From contig NC_065879.2 in the NCBI RefSeq assembly GCF_932274485.2, positions 44,130,936-44,194,935 on the forward strand: a stretch of DNA of 64,000 bases, given 5' to 3'. This document shows positions 47,666-58,553 of the stretch, in pieces. The position numbers were made by a program, and so were the translations under genes. Positions within the stretch are counted from its first letter, which is position 1. Each line of letters opens with the position of its first letter. A model generated the notes under the pieces. That model saw only the letters and a program-made list of their open reading frames with translations. It was not told where the DNA came from and ran no database searches. The DNA comes from Patella vulgata. Its lineage: Eukaryota; Mollusca; Gastropoda; Patellidae.

Positions 47666-49119
47666 GTGAGTGCATCGCCATTTATGTAACATCTATTATT
47701 TCCGATTTCACTTTTAAATACTGGATCATAACCAATATAAAAAAGCACCATTAAAAACTGGATATTATGGTGTCTCAAGGTCGTAAGCACTATGTACAAG
47801 GTGGATATCGCCTATAACCAAATGCTGCAAAATGGATTTTTTCTCCCTTGGTCATCCTGCCATTCTGGAGAACGGGGGGGGGGGGGGTGCAGATGTTTCG
47901 TATCGCGAGGCACAAATAAAAGACATTTTGTGATTGTGAAACAAAAATCGCTACACATCCCCAATCCCACTTTATCAACAATTACGTTCGTAACTTTCAT
48001 CATCAATTATTTTAGACACCCCTCCCCCCAATCGTGATTAATTTACTTTGTTTTAGCCGTTTTCCTGAATTCATCACAATCTTATTTCGTTATAGCAACC
48101 CGTGAACGTAGACCTATTTCCGTCTTACCGAGGCCATTACATATAGCTTTTAAATCAGTCTAACATTGTATCCTTGTTCGTGACTACAAGGATTTTTTTT
48201 TACCACGACCAGTGAAGAAAAACCATCTTATGAGCACGAAAACCGCGACTTAGGAGAGCAATCAGTCCGATAATTCTTTCGTCACTGACGTCAATGGTTT
48301 GATTTGTGGCATTGCCTTGTAACATATTAACTAGATTTGTTTCGGGGTGACCTCGGTCTGTGGATTCTCGTGTTTGTTCAAATTCTGAACATGATCATGG
48401 ACCTCTTGGACCTGCTTAGATCTATTTCGTAAGGCCAACTCAATTTACGTCAAGGTCGCTGAGATATAAATAAGGTTAGGGCACGTGAAAGTTCGCGGGG
48501 TTGTAGGTTAGGGTAAGGACAAGCGTTAGGGCTAGGTCCAGGATTGGGATCAGCTCTAGCTCTGTTTACTGCATCTCGTGACCTTTGGCATTGTAATCTA
48601 AGCTGACAACACCTTCAGATACATTCGGAACACTTCGTTTTCGGTCATGGACCTTTCGAAGAAATGAAATTGAGTTTAATATCCTACTTTTCTGTCTTTG
48701 CCAAGACGATTGTCTATTCAGTAACTGTTGATGAACAATAAAATGTATCATTCATGATATTTTTGGAATAGTAAGCAGTCAATTATGTTAGTTAACACCA
48801 TGGGAACACTGTTTTGTAAAGAATAGGTATCTGGTTATAATCTGTAAATGTTAGCTGTTACTCTATGAACCCTTTAACAAAGTACTTCCCGATAGCACTC
48901 TGCTGCCCCAGTTTATTGACAACAGAAGCTGTCATTTAAAAACGTTTGTACCGAGATCTATCACAAATTGTGAAACAAAAACAACTTTCAAACTTTTATT
49001 GACATAATATCTCAATATTGTCGTTTTAAAAAGTGTGTGGCGTTAATGATACTGATCAATCGAGTTATTTCATGTTGCACTATTTGGATTTTTGTTTTTG
49101 AAGGATCAATATCAGCGAC
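47666..49119. other. Mostly unassigned; G-run and SINE tail
   Basis: A G homopolymer lies at about 47874-47887. Degenerate GTTAGGG-like words occur at 48485-48540. A SINE-B tail in reverse lies at 48663-48715 (GAGTTTAATATCCTACTTTT). Nothing else was recognised. Confidence 0.5.
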
Positions 49120-49904
49120 GTGGAAGCATCCTCGGTATCCCCAGTGGTCTATTCCGTTCTACTCTACTATACCCTGGGTTAATCCATAGGGAGGCAGACC
49201 ACCATTAAATTTCACCATGTCGGTACCCACAAATTGTAGTTCGTCTATTTATAGCAATTCTCTCTCTGTCTCTTTTCTCCCTTTTTGCATGCCCATTTTT
49301 GTCGATTTTTTGTTCTAGAATGGACGGAGAGGGTTTGAATTAACAGTTTCTGCCAGGTTTTGGGAAATATTCATGATGTTGTGGCGGAAGGATAACAGAG
49401 TTATCTCAAAGTTTTGGTGGTCAACCTCATACAAATTTTAGTGCAAAGACATGACCATTTGTTTCTCTGTCTGTAGTGATTCAGCCCAACGAAAATTTGG
49501 GGAAAAATTGGAGGTGGGCAAAGAGGCCAGAATTAACGTTGAGGTCAATGGGGAAATTATTGTTGGTCTGCCTCCATAAGGTTTTCACGATTTCAAATTA
49601 TCTGCTTTGGCCTTGATCGTAGCTTGAGTCTGCGGACCAAACAAAAATCAGTTTACAAACTAGTACTTACTAAGACATTGTAGCCTTTTTGATTACGTTC
49701 ACAACAATATTGTAGCTTGTTGCAACACGATGAGAGTTACCACCCTTCGTCAACTTCCTTTGCAATTAACGATTTATGGGATAGGTCGAAAATAGCAAAA
49801 TCATCACGGGCAGCTAACTTGAATACCCCACCACCACCAGTACCCAGAGGTTAGTGGAGTAGAACGGAATAAGATCACTGGGGAAACCGAGGATGTAGTG
49901 GAAG
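49120..49904. mobile_element. Inverted-repeat DNA element with 7-bp flanking repeat
   Basis: About 49127-49175 (CATCCTCGGTATCCCCAGTG, then ATTCCGTTCTACTC) is matched in reverse complement at about 49850-49895. The direct repeat GTGGAAG flanks it at 49120-49126 and 49898-49904. No coding capacity. The family is unknown, and a second inverted-repeat element lies inside. Confidence 0.7.
49187..49578. mobile_element. Nested MITE with ~30-bp terminal inverted repeats
   Basis: TAGGGAGGCAGACCACCATT at 49187 is matched by the complement of TATGGAGGCAGACCAACAAT ending at 49578, and similarity extends to TTTCACCA/TTTCCCCA. TA lies at both edges. About 390 bp, no frame. It may be a separate insertion or the inner end repeat of the surrounding element. 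Confidence 0.6.
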
Positions 49905-50699
49905 CGACCGTTAAGTAAAGCTATTTCAGACCCAATGATCAATGAACAACTGTGACCAGACATATTCACATGTTTTAATGCATCAAATATGAATAACGGA
50001 TTAACGCAGTCAATGTACTGACGAAGGGGACCTAACTATTGATTGGTTATAATTGATTGATAAGACGATCTTTCTAAAATTCGTACAGCGCTTTCATTCA
50101 CATTTTGATTATCTAATATGCCCCTGTGCATTTACTAACACCGCCTTTTCACGGCAAGCCACTTTGGTGAATAAAGCTTTGGCTCACTACTAGGAGTTCC
50201 CGGAATCAATTCAGGTAATTGCGAAGAAAGGTTCCCCAGGATTTCCAAGCCCTGGTATCCCTTTTTTAGTGGTCCAGGAAGACGACCGAATGTACACGTT
50301 TGAGTGCACATAAAAGACTCACTTATCTGGAATGCGACGGAAAAATTCGGGAACATCTGTCCTCGTTAACCTTTTATCCGTCATGCTGAGGCAGATAAAC
50401 ATTAATGGTGTTCGTTTACCATGATGGTTACTAGATCTATCAAATGATGATAAGAAAGCTATGTTTAAAGACATGTTCCCTTGACATTATTGACTGCATA
50501 TTTTTGCTAGATATGTCCCTTCAGTACAAAATACGTTTACTGATACATCTATTATATTTTAATGACTAAGAAAAATATAATCAAACATAAAAATTGGATA
50601 ATGGACCCCACAATAAATGAACTTTATTATTATACAACGTTAACCACTTGTCGTATGTGAGCACATGCTGTTGTCCAGTTAAGGTTCTCATTCTCTGAT
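49905..50699. other. No feature recognised
   Basis: A SINE-like word (TGTACACGTTTGAGTGCACA) near 50290 is too short and diverged to call. The rest shows no structure. Confidence 0.4.
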
Positions 50700-50880
50700 A
50701 GTTTAACAGCATCACCCACAATGTCCACTAGTTTAACATCACCCACAATGTCCACTAGTTTAACAGCATCACCCACAATGTCCACTAGTTTAACATCACC
50801 CACAATGTCCACTAGTTTAACAGCATCACCCACAATGTCCACTAGTTTAACAGCATCACCCACAATGTCCACTAGTTTAA
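50700..50880. repeat. Minisatellite, alternating 30- and 27-bp units
   Basis: Six units of GTTTAACAGCATCACCCACA, then ATGTCCACTA alternate irregularly with a 3-bp-shorter form lacking GCA. Because both lengths are multiples of three, one minus-strand frame reads KLVDIVGD repeatedly (117 codons, 50630-50983), and a plus-strand frame stays open too. Nothing supports translation. Confidence 0.92.
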
Positions 50881-52020
50881 AATTTATATTATGTAAAATG
50901 GGATTGTCGCGATTATATCGTAAAACATAATTATTTTTGTAACAAGTAAATATTTTCAGTGGATTCAGTGTTTTTTCTATCAATAGTTATGCATTTAGGA
51001 AATAAGTTGTCCATAAAATATATCTTTAAGTCTAACAAAGAATTGAATTTGACTTAATGGCTTCTCGAAGTGTAAATTGATACAGAACAAATTATAGACA
51101 ACTTCCAGAAGAATAATTCCACTGAATAAATAGTTGATGACAAGATAAATATTTGCTGATTGACCAAGTGATTTGTTTACAAGGTAATAGTTAACTTAAT
51201 TATATGTGAACAAATACACATGATTTGCTGAGTAGGATCGCTTTAAGATCGATGTTGTCGTTTATAAGAAAAGACGAGTGGGCTTTGATGTTCAAATTAA
51301 ACTATATTCTATTCAACAATGCTCCCAGTTAATGAATGATCCCTTCTTGGTTCATATTAATAACATTGCCCTTGTAATGTCATTGAACATAATGCGAATA
51401 ACGGATCGAGTAATATGTATCTCACTGCCCATTATATATTATGCGTACATCGATACAGACTTACAGCATCAAGTTGCTTTATTTAACGAGTGTTTTACTC
51501 TATTCATTAGAACCTTAAAATAGAAGGAAATAGGTCTAAAATCGCATATTAATGTAATATGAATGTATACAAAGTGAATAATAATCCGTTGTTAAAAAGA
51601 ATATTGTTATTTATAATCAAATATGTTTGGTGAAATATGCGAATAGTTAAAATTGAACGACTTTCGTCCATGCCTGTTTAGTCCATTCTACACGTTTTTT
51701 ATTATTATTATTTTGTCGCTTGTGAATCAGCCGTTACTAATTACTTCTGCATTGTCTTCTAGGAACTGTTTTACTCTATTCATTACAAATGGCGCCTGAA
51801 ACCTTAGACTACACCACTCGTGTACTGATTATAAAATGTTCATTGTGTCTAAAAATATTATATATTAGGACCCCACATGTTCACCCCATGCTAACAAAAT
51901 CTATATTGATTGAAACAGGCTAATATTGAATTCTAATATTGTTTCAGTCCAAAATAAATGTTTATATATGGTATATAGTGTACTTGTATTTTGCTGCCCA
52001 TCAAGAACGATGCAAAATAA
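50881..52020. other. No feature recognised
   Basis: AT-rich sequence. TTTTACTCTATTCATTA recurs at about 51490 and 51769. No gene supported. Confidence 0.4.
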
Positions 52021-52225
52021 ATGAAACGGGGGTTAAGGTCCTAATTGTATGCACCGACATCGGTTAATGAAGACGGGTGTACACCATACAGTATGATATG
52101 ACGAAAATCTTGCGCTACGGCTTACTCTCATATCGAATTCAAACTGTCAAGGGTTCTTTTACCTGCACGAGAACGTTAACACCGAGTCTCGACTTTTCGT
52201 ACCACACGAACGGCTATACTCTTTC
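52021..52225 (-). mobile_element. SINE family B, reverse, head missing
   Basis: Begins with a diverged tail (GGGGGTTAAGGTCCTAATTG), then AATGAAGACGGG and TTCTTTTACCTGCACGAGAA. It ends at the (TA)n tract that holds the Tc1-like element. Confidence 0.75.
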
Positions 52226-52227
52226 AT

Positions 52228-52234
52228 CCGTCCT

Positions 52235-52293
<59 letters not shown>
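52228..52293. repeat. (TA)n microsatellite
   Basis: About 33 TA dinucleotides. It continues as a shorter TA run right of the transposon at 53825-53840, so the transposon inserted into a TA tract. Confidence 0.95.
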
Positions 52294-52296
<3 letters not shown>

Positions 52297-53824
52297 TATT
52301 CAAAAAAAGTAGGGGATATTTGATTTTTAAGTGTTATTAAAGTCACCTAATGAAACTGACGAAGAAACAAATGACAAAATGAAATGAAGTTCACATTCAT
52401 CGATTTATTCCAAATGATCGTTAGACTAAGTAAGGCACAGACTGACCATTATAAGGGTAAAATGATACCCGGGGTCAAACAGCAAAGTTACCAAAGCATC
52501 ACAACCAAGTCAGTAACGGGTAAATCCTCCTCTGTTTGCCAAACAAGCATTGATCCGACGTGGCATACTCCTAATGAGACGTCTAAGGTCATTTTGGTCC
52601 AGATTGTCCCATTCCTGTTGCAACGCAGCAGCAAGTTCTTGGACATTGGCAGGACGTTGTTGACGTTGACGTAACCTCTGTCCAAGCATGTCCCAGACAT
52701 GCTCGATGGGGGAGAGGTCGGGACTCAGTGCTGGCCAAGGTAATGTGGTGATGTTCTGTTGTTGGAGGTAACCTGTAACGATCCTGGCCCTGTGACATCT
52801 TGCGTTGTCATCCTGGAAGATGAAACGGCGGCCATGACGTCGTGCGAACGGCACAACATGGACTGCCAAGATGTTGCCCCGGTAGTACTGGCCTGTAACA
52901 CGCCCTGCAACAACATGTAAAGCCGTTCTTCCAGCAACAGTGATGCCTCCCCACACCATAACAGAACCACCCCCAAATCGATCTTGTCTGATGACGTTAA
53001 CGTCTTGGAAGCGCTCGTTTCGACGACGCCACACCCTCCTACGTCTGTCCAAAAAATCAACAGTGAACCTTGACTCATCTGAAAACATCACATTGCTCCA
53101 GCGTCGATTATCCCAGTGTTGACGATCCCTACACCAACGACGTCTTGCCTGAATGTGATGATCTCTCAAACAAGGGATCACGGGAGGACGTCGGGCGCGA
53201 AGGTGACCCCTATGCAGTCGATTCCGAATCGTCTGGCCACTCACTCTCACACCAGTGTCTGTTTGAAGACGAGCGGTGATCTGATTTGCTGTGATGACAC
53301 GATTTCTCAAGGCCAAGGTACGGATAAATCGATCCTGGGCTTGAGTTGTCGCCCTTGGTCGACCTGAGCGTGGTCTGTCCTGTACAGATTGTGTATCACG
53401 GTATCTGGACTATAGCCTGCTTATGACAGACTGAGAAACATTCATCGTCCGCGCCACAACCGCCTGTGTTGTGCCGATCTGTAGCATGCCAAGGGCACGT
53501 AACCTTTCATTTTGGGTAAGCCGACGCATATCAAAATTTGTTTTCTGGTCACTAAAACAATTAAACTGATGTTTCCACCCTGGAATTCAATGCCACAATG
53601 ACTGTAACATTCAAAGTCAGAGTCGTGCAAATCTTGGGTTGGACCCCCATGATGATCCCAAGCATCACCTGCATTCCATGCGGTAGCTATTGGTGCGTTT
53701 GGGCGTCACATGTAACTGGAAATGTTTCTTCTGTTAGGTTCTATAGTGACTTTTTTCGTAGTCATTTGCATATTTTAGTATTATGCCCCCAAAATCAAAT
53801 ATCCCCTACTTTTTTTGAATAGTA
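52294..53824 (-). mobile_element. Tc1/mariner-like transposon, nearly complete
   Basis: Terminal repeats TACTATTCAAAAAAAGTAGG at 52294 and its complement finishing TTTTTTTGAATAGTA at 53824 match over about 28 bp. Length is about 1.53 kb, normal for Tc1-like elements. It carries one transposase gene on the minus strand with a single disabling stop. Its ends share AGTAGGGGATATT with the MITEs at 8021 and 31856. Confidence 0.95.
52510..53529 (-). pseudogene. Tc1-like DD34E transposase with one premature stop
   Basis: From an ATG at 53529 the frame reads MRRLTQNERLRALGMLQIG, then a helix-turn-helix (AVVARTMNVSQSVISRL), a TAG at 53410-53412 as codon 40, and continues without a break to 52510: GRPRATT, the second helix-turn-helix (VSGQTIRNRLHRGHLRARRP), then catalytic FSDESRF, QDDNARCH and SPDLSPIEHVWD. 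The second aspartate and the glutamate are separated by 34 residues (DD34E). About 339 codons, usual for the family. The stop probably replaced tryptophan. The enzyme would cut and paste the element at TA sites. A shorter product could only start at 53316 and would lack the first DNA-binding helix. Confidence 0.95.
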
Positions 53825-53840
53825 TATATATATATTATAT

Positions 53841-54054
53841 AGTCATTCGAGTGGGACGAAAAACCGAGGTCCCGTGTACACATAGACATGCACGTAAAAC
53901 ATCCCTTCGCAGATGGAATCGATATAAGTGTAGAGTAGGCCCTAGCACCGCTGTCCGGGCAAAATGTCACTCATAGAATACTGCATGGCCTATGCCCGTC
54001 TTCATCAGCCTAGTCGGCGGGACAGTAGAACCTTAAACCACATTTCATTCATTC
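53841..54054 (+). mobile_element. SINE family B, head missing
   Basis: Body and tail only: GAGGTCCCGTGTACACATAG, then GCCCGTCTTCATCAGCCTAG, then CATTTCATTCATT. Opposite in orientation to the SINE fragment left of the (TA)n tract. Confidence 0.8.
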
Positions 54055-54410
54055 TCTTTATTTATATATTGCATAAGTTTTTTAAAAGTTTAGTACAATT
54101 TTTTTTAAAATTTAGTACAGTTGATATTGTGAATTTAATTGTATTTCCTTGTTGTCATGAGTTTTTAAGGTAGGTTTTATTGGATAACTTATACCTACAA
54201 ATAAGACAGTTAGAGATTACGCTTGTTACTGAAGTTTAGCATAGTCCAGAACAGGTGTATAATTTAGAGTCAATATCTCTGGATTTACTAGATTTAAATT
54301 CAGTAAGACGGGTCGCAGATCTGATTGCCAAGTCCAAAGGCAGGGAAGTGCCATTACAGTTGTAGACTCAAATGATGGGGGACATAATCTGGTTAAAGAA
54401 TGAAAACCAT

Positions 54411-54683
54411 AGGGTTTAAGGAAGACCTGTATACGCGATAGAGTATGCTGAGGGAAATTTTGTCATACAACGACACTACGACCTACCCTCATTCGAATCC
54501 CAATTACCAAGGGTTCTTTTACATACACGACAATGTGTACACGGAACTGGTTTTTTGTCCTACCCGAACGACTAGGCACTCTCCTTACCAGGCCGTTCTG
54601 CACCCCTGACAAGAGGTACTCTACTCTGGAGCGAACACGAGACCTCCAGCGTCTTACTCACTTAGCAACCGCGGCTCCCTTGG
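54411..54683 (-). mobile_element. SINE family B variant with head, reverse
   Basis: On the minus strand the head reads GGGAGCCGCGGTTGCTAAGT, then GAGTAAGACGCTGG, a box A region, followed by a box-B-like GTGTTCGCTCC. The body has CGTGTACACATTGTCGTGTA. The 3' tail is mostly lost. The box region differs from the copy at 20261, suggesting a subfamily. Confidence 0.75.
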
Positions 54684-55829
54684 TTAAAGATTTCAAAACT
54701 AACGCTATATTTTCCTTGTATCAATATATATCCCAACACAAAATTCAACTTTTTAGGAATCTAAAAATATAAATCCATTTGATATTATTGAAAATGTCAT
54801 AATAAAATACAAACAAAATGGTGAATAAGTTTAGGTATAGGGACATACCGTAAAGTTAAGTGTGATTATAATGACTTCTTCTAACAGGGGTACACAATGT
54901 AGAGCAGGTCCGTAAGGGCGATTTGTTCAGTCTAACTTTAACTTGGTTAGAAGATGTTTTTACTACTCAGTATACACTCTTAAAAAAATCAAGTTTTATC
55001 ATATACGACCACGATTCAAAAACTGCACTTAAAAAAGTCAACTCTCCCTAAACAACTATTCATACAAAGGTTGTGGAATATCATTTATTATAGTCATAAT
55101 GTAATCATGTGTTACAATATATATTTCGACAGATAATTTCCTAGTTGCAGTGACAACTAATATGATGATTGAGTAGTGGTACCCTTAAAGATACATTATG
55201 GGAGATTAGATAAAGAGCTGGTAGTTCTCACTATAATAATAGTTAAAAACTAGATAATGTAAAAGGAATTTGCTGAAAATTTCAGTCAGATTGATCCACT
55301 CGGAACCGAGTATTTAGCAATTGAATTTTGGGTCTAGCCTCGATCATCATTACTAAAGTCAGTACGAAAAACAGCATAGTCTCGATTATTCATTTGTTGA
55401 TTTAATCAGAAGCAGCAGACCGGGTTCAAATCCAGTCAGTATCGCATGCTAGCGATGCCATCAAGAGTTGATTAAGGTCTTCTCATGTTAATAGATGTAT
55501 TATAAATAATTTATATAACATCTCAGGCCTAAAGAATAGGCAGATTTACCTCTTGCATTTATGTATGTTTATGGGAACTTTTCTTCGAAGTTGGAAACAC
55601 TACAGTTGACAGTTGTAGGTATTCCTTAAGTTAGAATTCCCGGGATTTGGCGGCTGCTGACATTCCAAGCTTTAGATTGGTTGAAATAAAAAAAAAGAAA
55701 GCTTAAAAACATGGTTTGACAAAGATTACATACTAAGTGCCAATCCCTGATCTGTATACTTTGGAAAAGAAAAGGGAATACAAAATAACAAAATTTGAAT
55801 TCAGACAGGCGATGGGTTAGAAACGTGTA
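54684..55829. other. No feature recognised
   Basis: AT-rich sequence, no motif or repeat boundary supported. Confidence 0.4.
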
Positions 55830-56543
55830 ATCATAAAGAGTACCGGAAACTGGTTATTTCCCTTGTAAATGGAAAAATCATTTCTCAAACTTAATCTATA
55901 ACACTTCTATTCAAGATATTGATGGAATTGACATGAAAACCCATTCCATGGAATGTTCGTTGACTATAAATGGTGAAATTAATAAAGAAATATCCGTATC
56001 CGAGTTACGTCTCGCATTTAATAATCTCAAACGCTATAAGTCCAGTGAACCCAATATTTATGAAATGCCCATGTCCTTTGGTAAAATCATGATTGATCAG
56101 TACTTCAAACTCTTTAACTTAATTTTATAATCTGGTATATTCTCTGAAATGTATCAGGATTCTTTTACTCTACGATGACCCAAACAAATACAGAAGAATA
56201 GCCCGTGTTACTTCTTTGAGTAAATGCCTCCTATCATTAATAAATAATTCGTATTTAGAGTCAAAAAGCCTTCTTGATCAATCATAATATGGCTTGAGTA
56301 CAGATAGAAGAACTTCGGGCAATGTATTTGTTCTAAATAGGTTGCTTAAAATACAGGAATAAAACTCAATATTTATGTATATGTGATTTTCAGTCGGAGA
56401 AAAGCTCTATTTCTTAAGTTGATGAACCATAATACACATGGCAATATATTATTATTATGCTTCCATAACAAAAGGCCATTTATTACATCTACCCATGGAT
56501 ATCTTTCTGAAAAAAAGTGGTGTGTGCTTAGTCTTACTCTTTT

Positions 56544-56550
<7 letters not shown>
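55830..56550 (+). pseudogene. LINE reverse transcriptase fragment, part 1
   Basis: In pieces of frame the translation reads EINKEISVSELRLAFNNLKR, YKSSEPNIYEMP, FKLFNLIL, stop, SGIFSEMYQDS, then DPNKYRRIARVTSLSKC, then LFLKLMNHNTHGN and THGYLSEKKWCVLSLTLFNI. These follow the order of a LINE RT from the region before domain 1 to motif B (usual form LSPTLFNIY). Several stops and frame changes are present. The match stops exactly where a (TA)n tract begins. Confidence 0.75.

Positions 56551-56604
<54 letters not shown>
56549..56604. repeat. (TA)n microsatellite
   Basis: About 27 TA dinucleotides between the LINE fragment and the left Penelope copy. Confidence 0.95.
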
Positions 56605-56607
<3 letters not shown>

Positions 56608-56836
56608 GAAATTAAAGATGGCAAAATAAAACTACATTTTTATGCTAATGTTTTCACCGCGATAGCGGCTCTTCGGGCATTTATTAAACAATAATTCAAT
56701 TAACAATAGTCTATGACGTCACAATGTCATAGTTACATTATTATACAGGCAAGGGTAGTAATTTCTTAGCCTACAGACTACAAATATTCAATCCCACCAC
56801 GGTCTTTATTTTATTTAATTTAATTTAATTATTCTC

Positions 56837-57832
56837 TTATTTAGAATTAAGTTTCGGGTGGTACTTCTCAATAAAATAGCTTTCTTTTGCCTCCAAGGGG
56901 TCGTTGTTTTTGCTATTAAGTCTATATAAAGGAAAAACACTAATTAATTTACCCCCACCACATACTTCAAGATGCTCACTGAGCGGGATCATCCTGTATT
57001 TTGGTTGAAGTATGTGCTGTCGATGGAGGTTCATTCTCAACCTAAGCATCATTTGGGTCTTTCCTATATACCTTCCCTTCCATCCCGGACACGCTATAAG
57101 GTAAATTACATAGTTCGATTGGCAATTCATTTCCTGTTTGATATAAAATGTATTATCATCATTAATTTTTATGGATGATCCCTCAATAATAATGTCACAG
57201 GTTTTACACTTTGAATTACCACATTTCGAAACTACTGGAATTGAAGCGACTGAATCATATTTAGAAGATGTTATAATCCTAGCTAGATTGGAAGGATGCT
57301 TTAGACTGTTGATTATATTTGTTTTTTTTCTCAATATTTTATCCATCGTTTGGCTATTTTTAAGGATATGGATGTAATTTTCAATGATAGACTTCCCATT
57401 TTCCTGGGACGGATTGAATGTAGTAACTAAAGCAACGTTCCTTTTATCAGAGTCTACAGGAACTTTAGGTTGTCTTAAAACGCTTTGGTCCAGACTCAAT
57501 GCTCTTTGGTTAGCATCGTCTATTAATTTACCTGGATAGTGTTGTTTTAATAAGAAACCTTTTAGTTCGTGTAGTCTCTGAACTTTGACATCTTGATTGG
57601 ACACAATTGTACAAATTCGTCTAGCTAAGTTATATGAGATGTTTCGTTTCGTATGAGGTGGGTGACAAGAATTAAAATTTAGATATTGATGTGTATCGGT
57701 TTTTTTGTAATACACATCAGTTTCAATAGAGCCGTTTGCGTGTAGCTTAACTGTGGCATCCAGAAAATTTAATGTGGATTGACTCTGCTCAATTGTAAAC
57801 TGAATACTGTCATCTAAACTATTTAACATTTT
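56837..57832 (-). pseudogene. Penelope-like element: RT C terminus, zinc motif, GIY-YIG endonuclease
   Basis: In order: the end of the reverse transcriptase (LNFLDATVKLHANGSIETDV, then YYKKTDTHQYLNFNSCHPPH, then KRNISYNLARRI), a linker, a cysteine motif CGNSKCKTC, and a GIY-YIG nuclease domain (YVIYLIACPGWKGRYIGKT, then RMNLHRQHI, ending HPKLNSK). GIY-YIG joined to RT is the hallmark of Penelope-like elements; the nuclease nicks target DNA for integration. The RT catalytic core is absent. The open frame appears to extend to 57913, but those first residues are antisense of the facing copy and not Penelope protein. Confidence 0.93.
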
Positions 57833-58044
57833 ATGATGCTTAGGTTGAGAATGAACCTCCATCGACAGCACATACTTCAACCAAAATACAGGATGATCCC
57901 GCTCAGTGAGCATCTTGAAGAATGTGGTGGGGGTAAATTTAGTGTTTTTCCTTTATATAGACTTAATAGCAAAAACAACGACCTCTTGGAGGCAAAAGAA
58001 AGCTATTTTATTGAGAAGTACCACCCGAAACTTAATTCTAAATA
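57833..58044 (+). pseudogene. Second Penelope copy: end of GIY-YIG domain
   Basis: Plus-strand peptide MMLRLRMNLHRQHILQPKY, then ECGGGKFSVFPLYRLN, ending HPKLNSK, almost identical to the C terminus of the minus-strand copy. Too short to be functional. Confidence 0.9.
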
Positions 58045-58299
58045 AGAGAATAATAAAATAAAATTAAATTAAATGGGATTGAATATTTGTAGTCTGTAGG
58101 CTAAGAAATTACTACCCTTGCCTGTATAATAATGTAACTATGACATTGTGACGTCATAGACTATTGTAAATTGAATTATTGTTTAATAAATACCTGAAGA
58201 GCCGCTATCGCGGTGAAAACATTAGCATAAAAATGTAGTTTTATTTTGCCATCTTTAATTTCAATTATATATTACCAAAGAGCAGCTTTAATTAACTAT

Positions 58300-58553
58300 T
58301 CTAATATATATATATATTAACAATTTCTAATGTTCAACAACTCAAATTGGACTCCTTCAGTTAGATAATAAAAGAATCTGCCATTCACTGTTATGCTAAC
58401 AACTACGGTAGTCTCCAAAATAGTTTTAATTTTCTCGCACAGTTTTCCAACGATTCAAAATTATCAAAAACACCCTAAAATAAACATTCATGGTGTTTAC
58501 TGTTTAACAATGGTAGTAAATTTAAGAAACGTATACAATTTCAACCATATATT
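58300..58553 (+). pseudogene. LINE reverse transcriptase fragment, part 2
   Basis: LQLDNKRICHSLL leads into a decayed catalytic box (YANN where YADD is expected), then GSLQNSFNFLAQFSNDSKL and FNNGSKFKKRIQFQPYI. These are the RT segments expected directly after the LTLFNI of the fragment at 55830-56550. So one LINE was split by the Penelope pair. It is cut at 58554 by a Tc1-like end. Confidence 0.65.

Larger units (their letters stand above)
56603..58268. mobile_element. Two Penelope-like copies, joined 5'-to-5' in inverted orientation
   Basis: The left arm 56603-57052 and right arm 57833-58268 are near-identical in reverse complement (about 440 bp) and share the element's 3' end. The minus-strand copy covers 56603-57832; the plus-strand copy, 57833-58268, is shorter and keeps only the last part. 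Both are 5'-truncated and broken. Inverted or tandem truncated copies are known for Penelope-like elements. The high similarity of the arms suggests the pair is young. Confidence 0.88.

Noticed and set aside
48480-48545. Telomere-like GTTAGGG words
   Set aside because: The words are irregular and few, and do not form a TTAGGG array.
49120-49126. The outer element at 49 kb as a third copy of the TAGGGTGACCCA family
   Set aside because: The flank is 7 bp but the end sequences are unrelated.
50630-50983. Repeat protein KLVDIVGD
   Set aside because: It is a minisatellite with open frames on both strands. There is no evidence of translation.
57833-57913. N-terminal extension of the 358-codon Penelope frame
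   Set aside because: These residues are antisense of the facing Penelope copy, so the long frame is chimeric.
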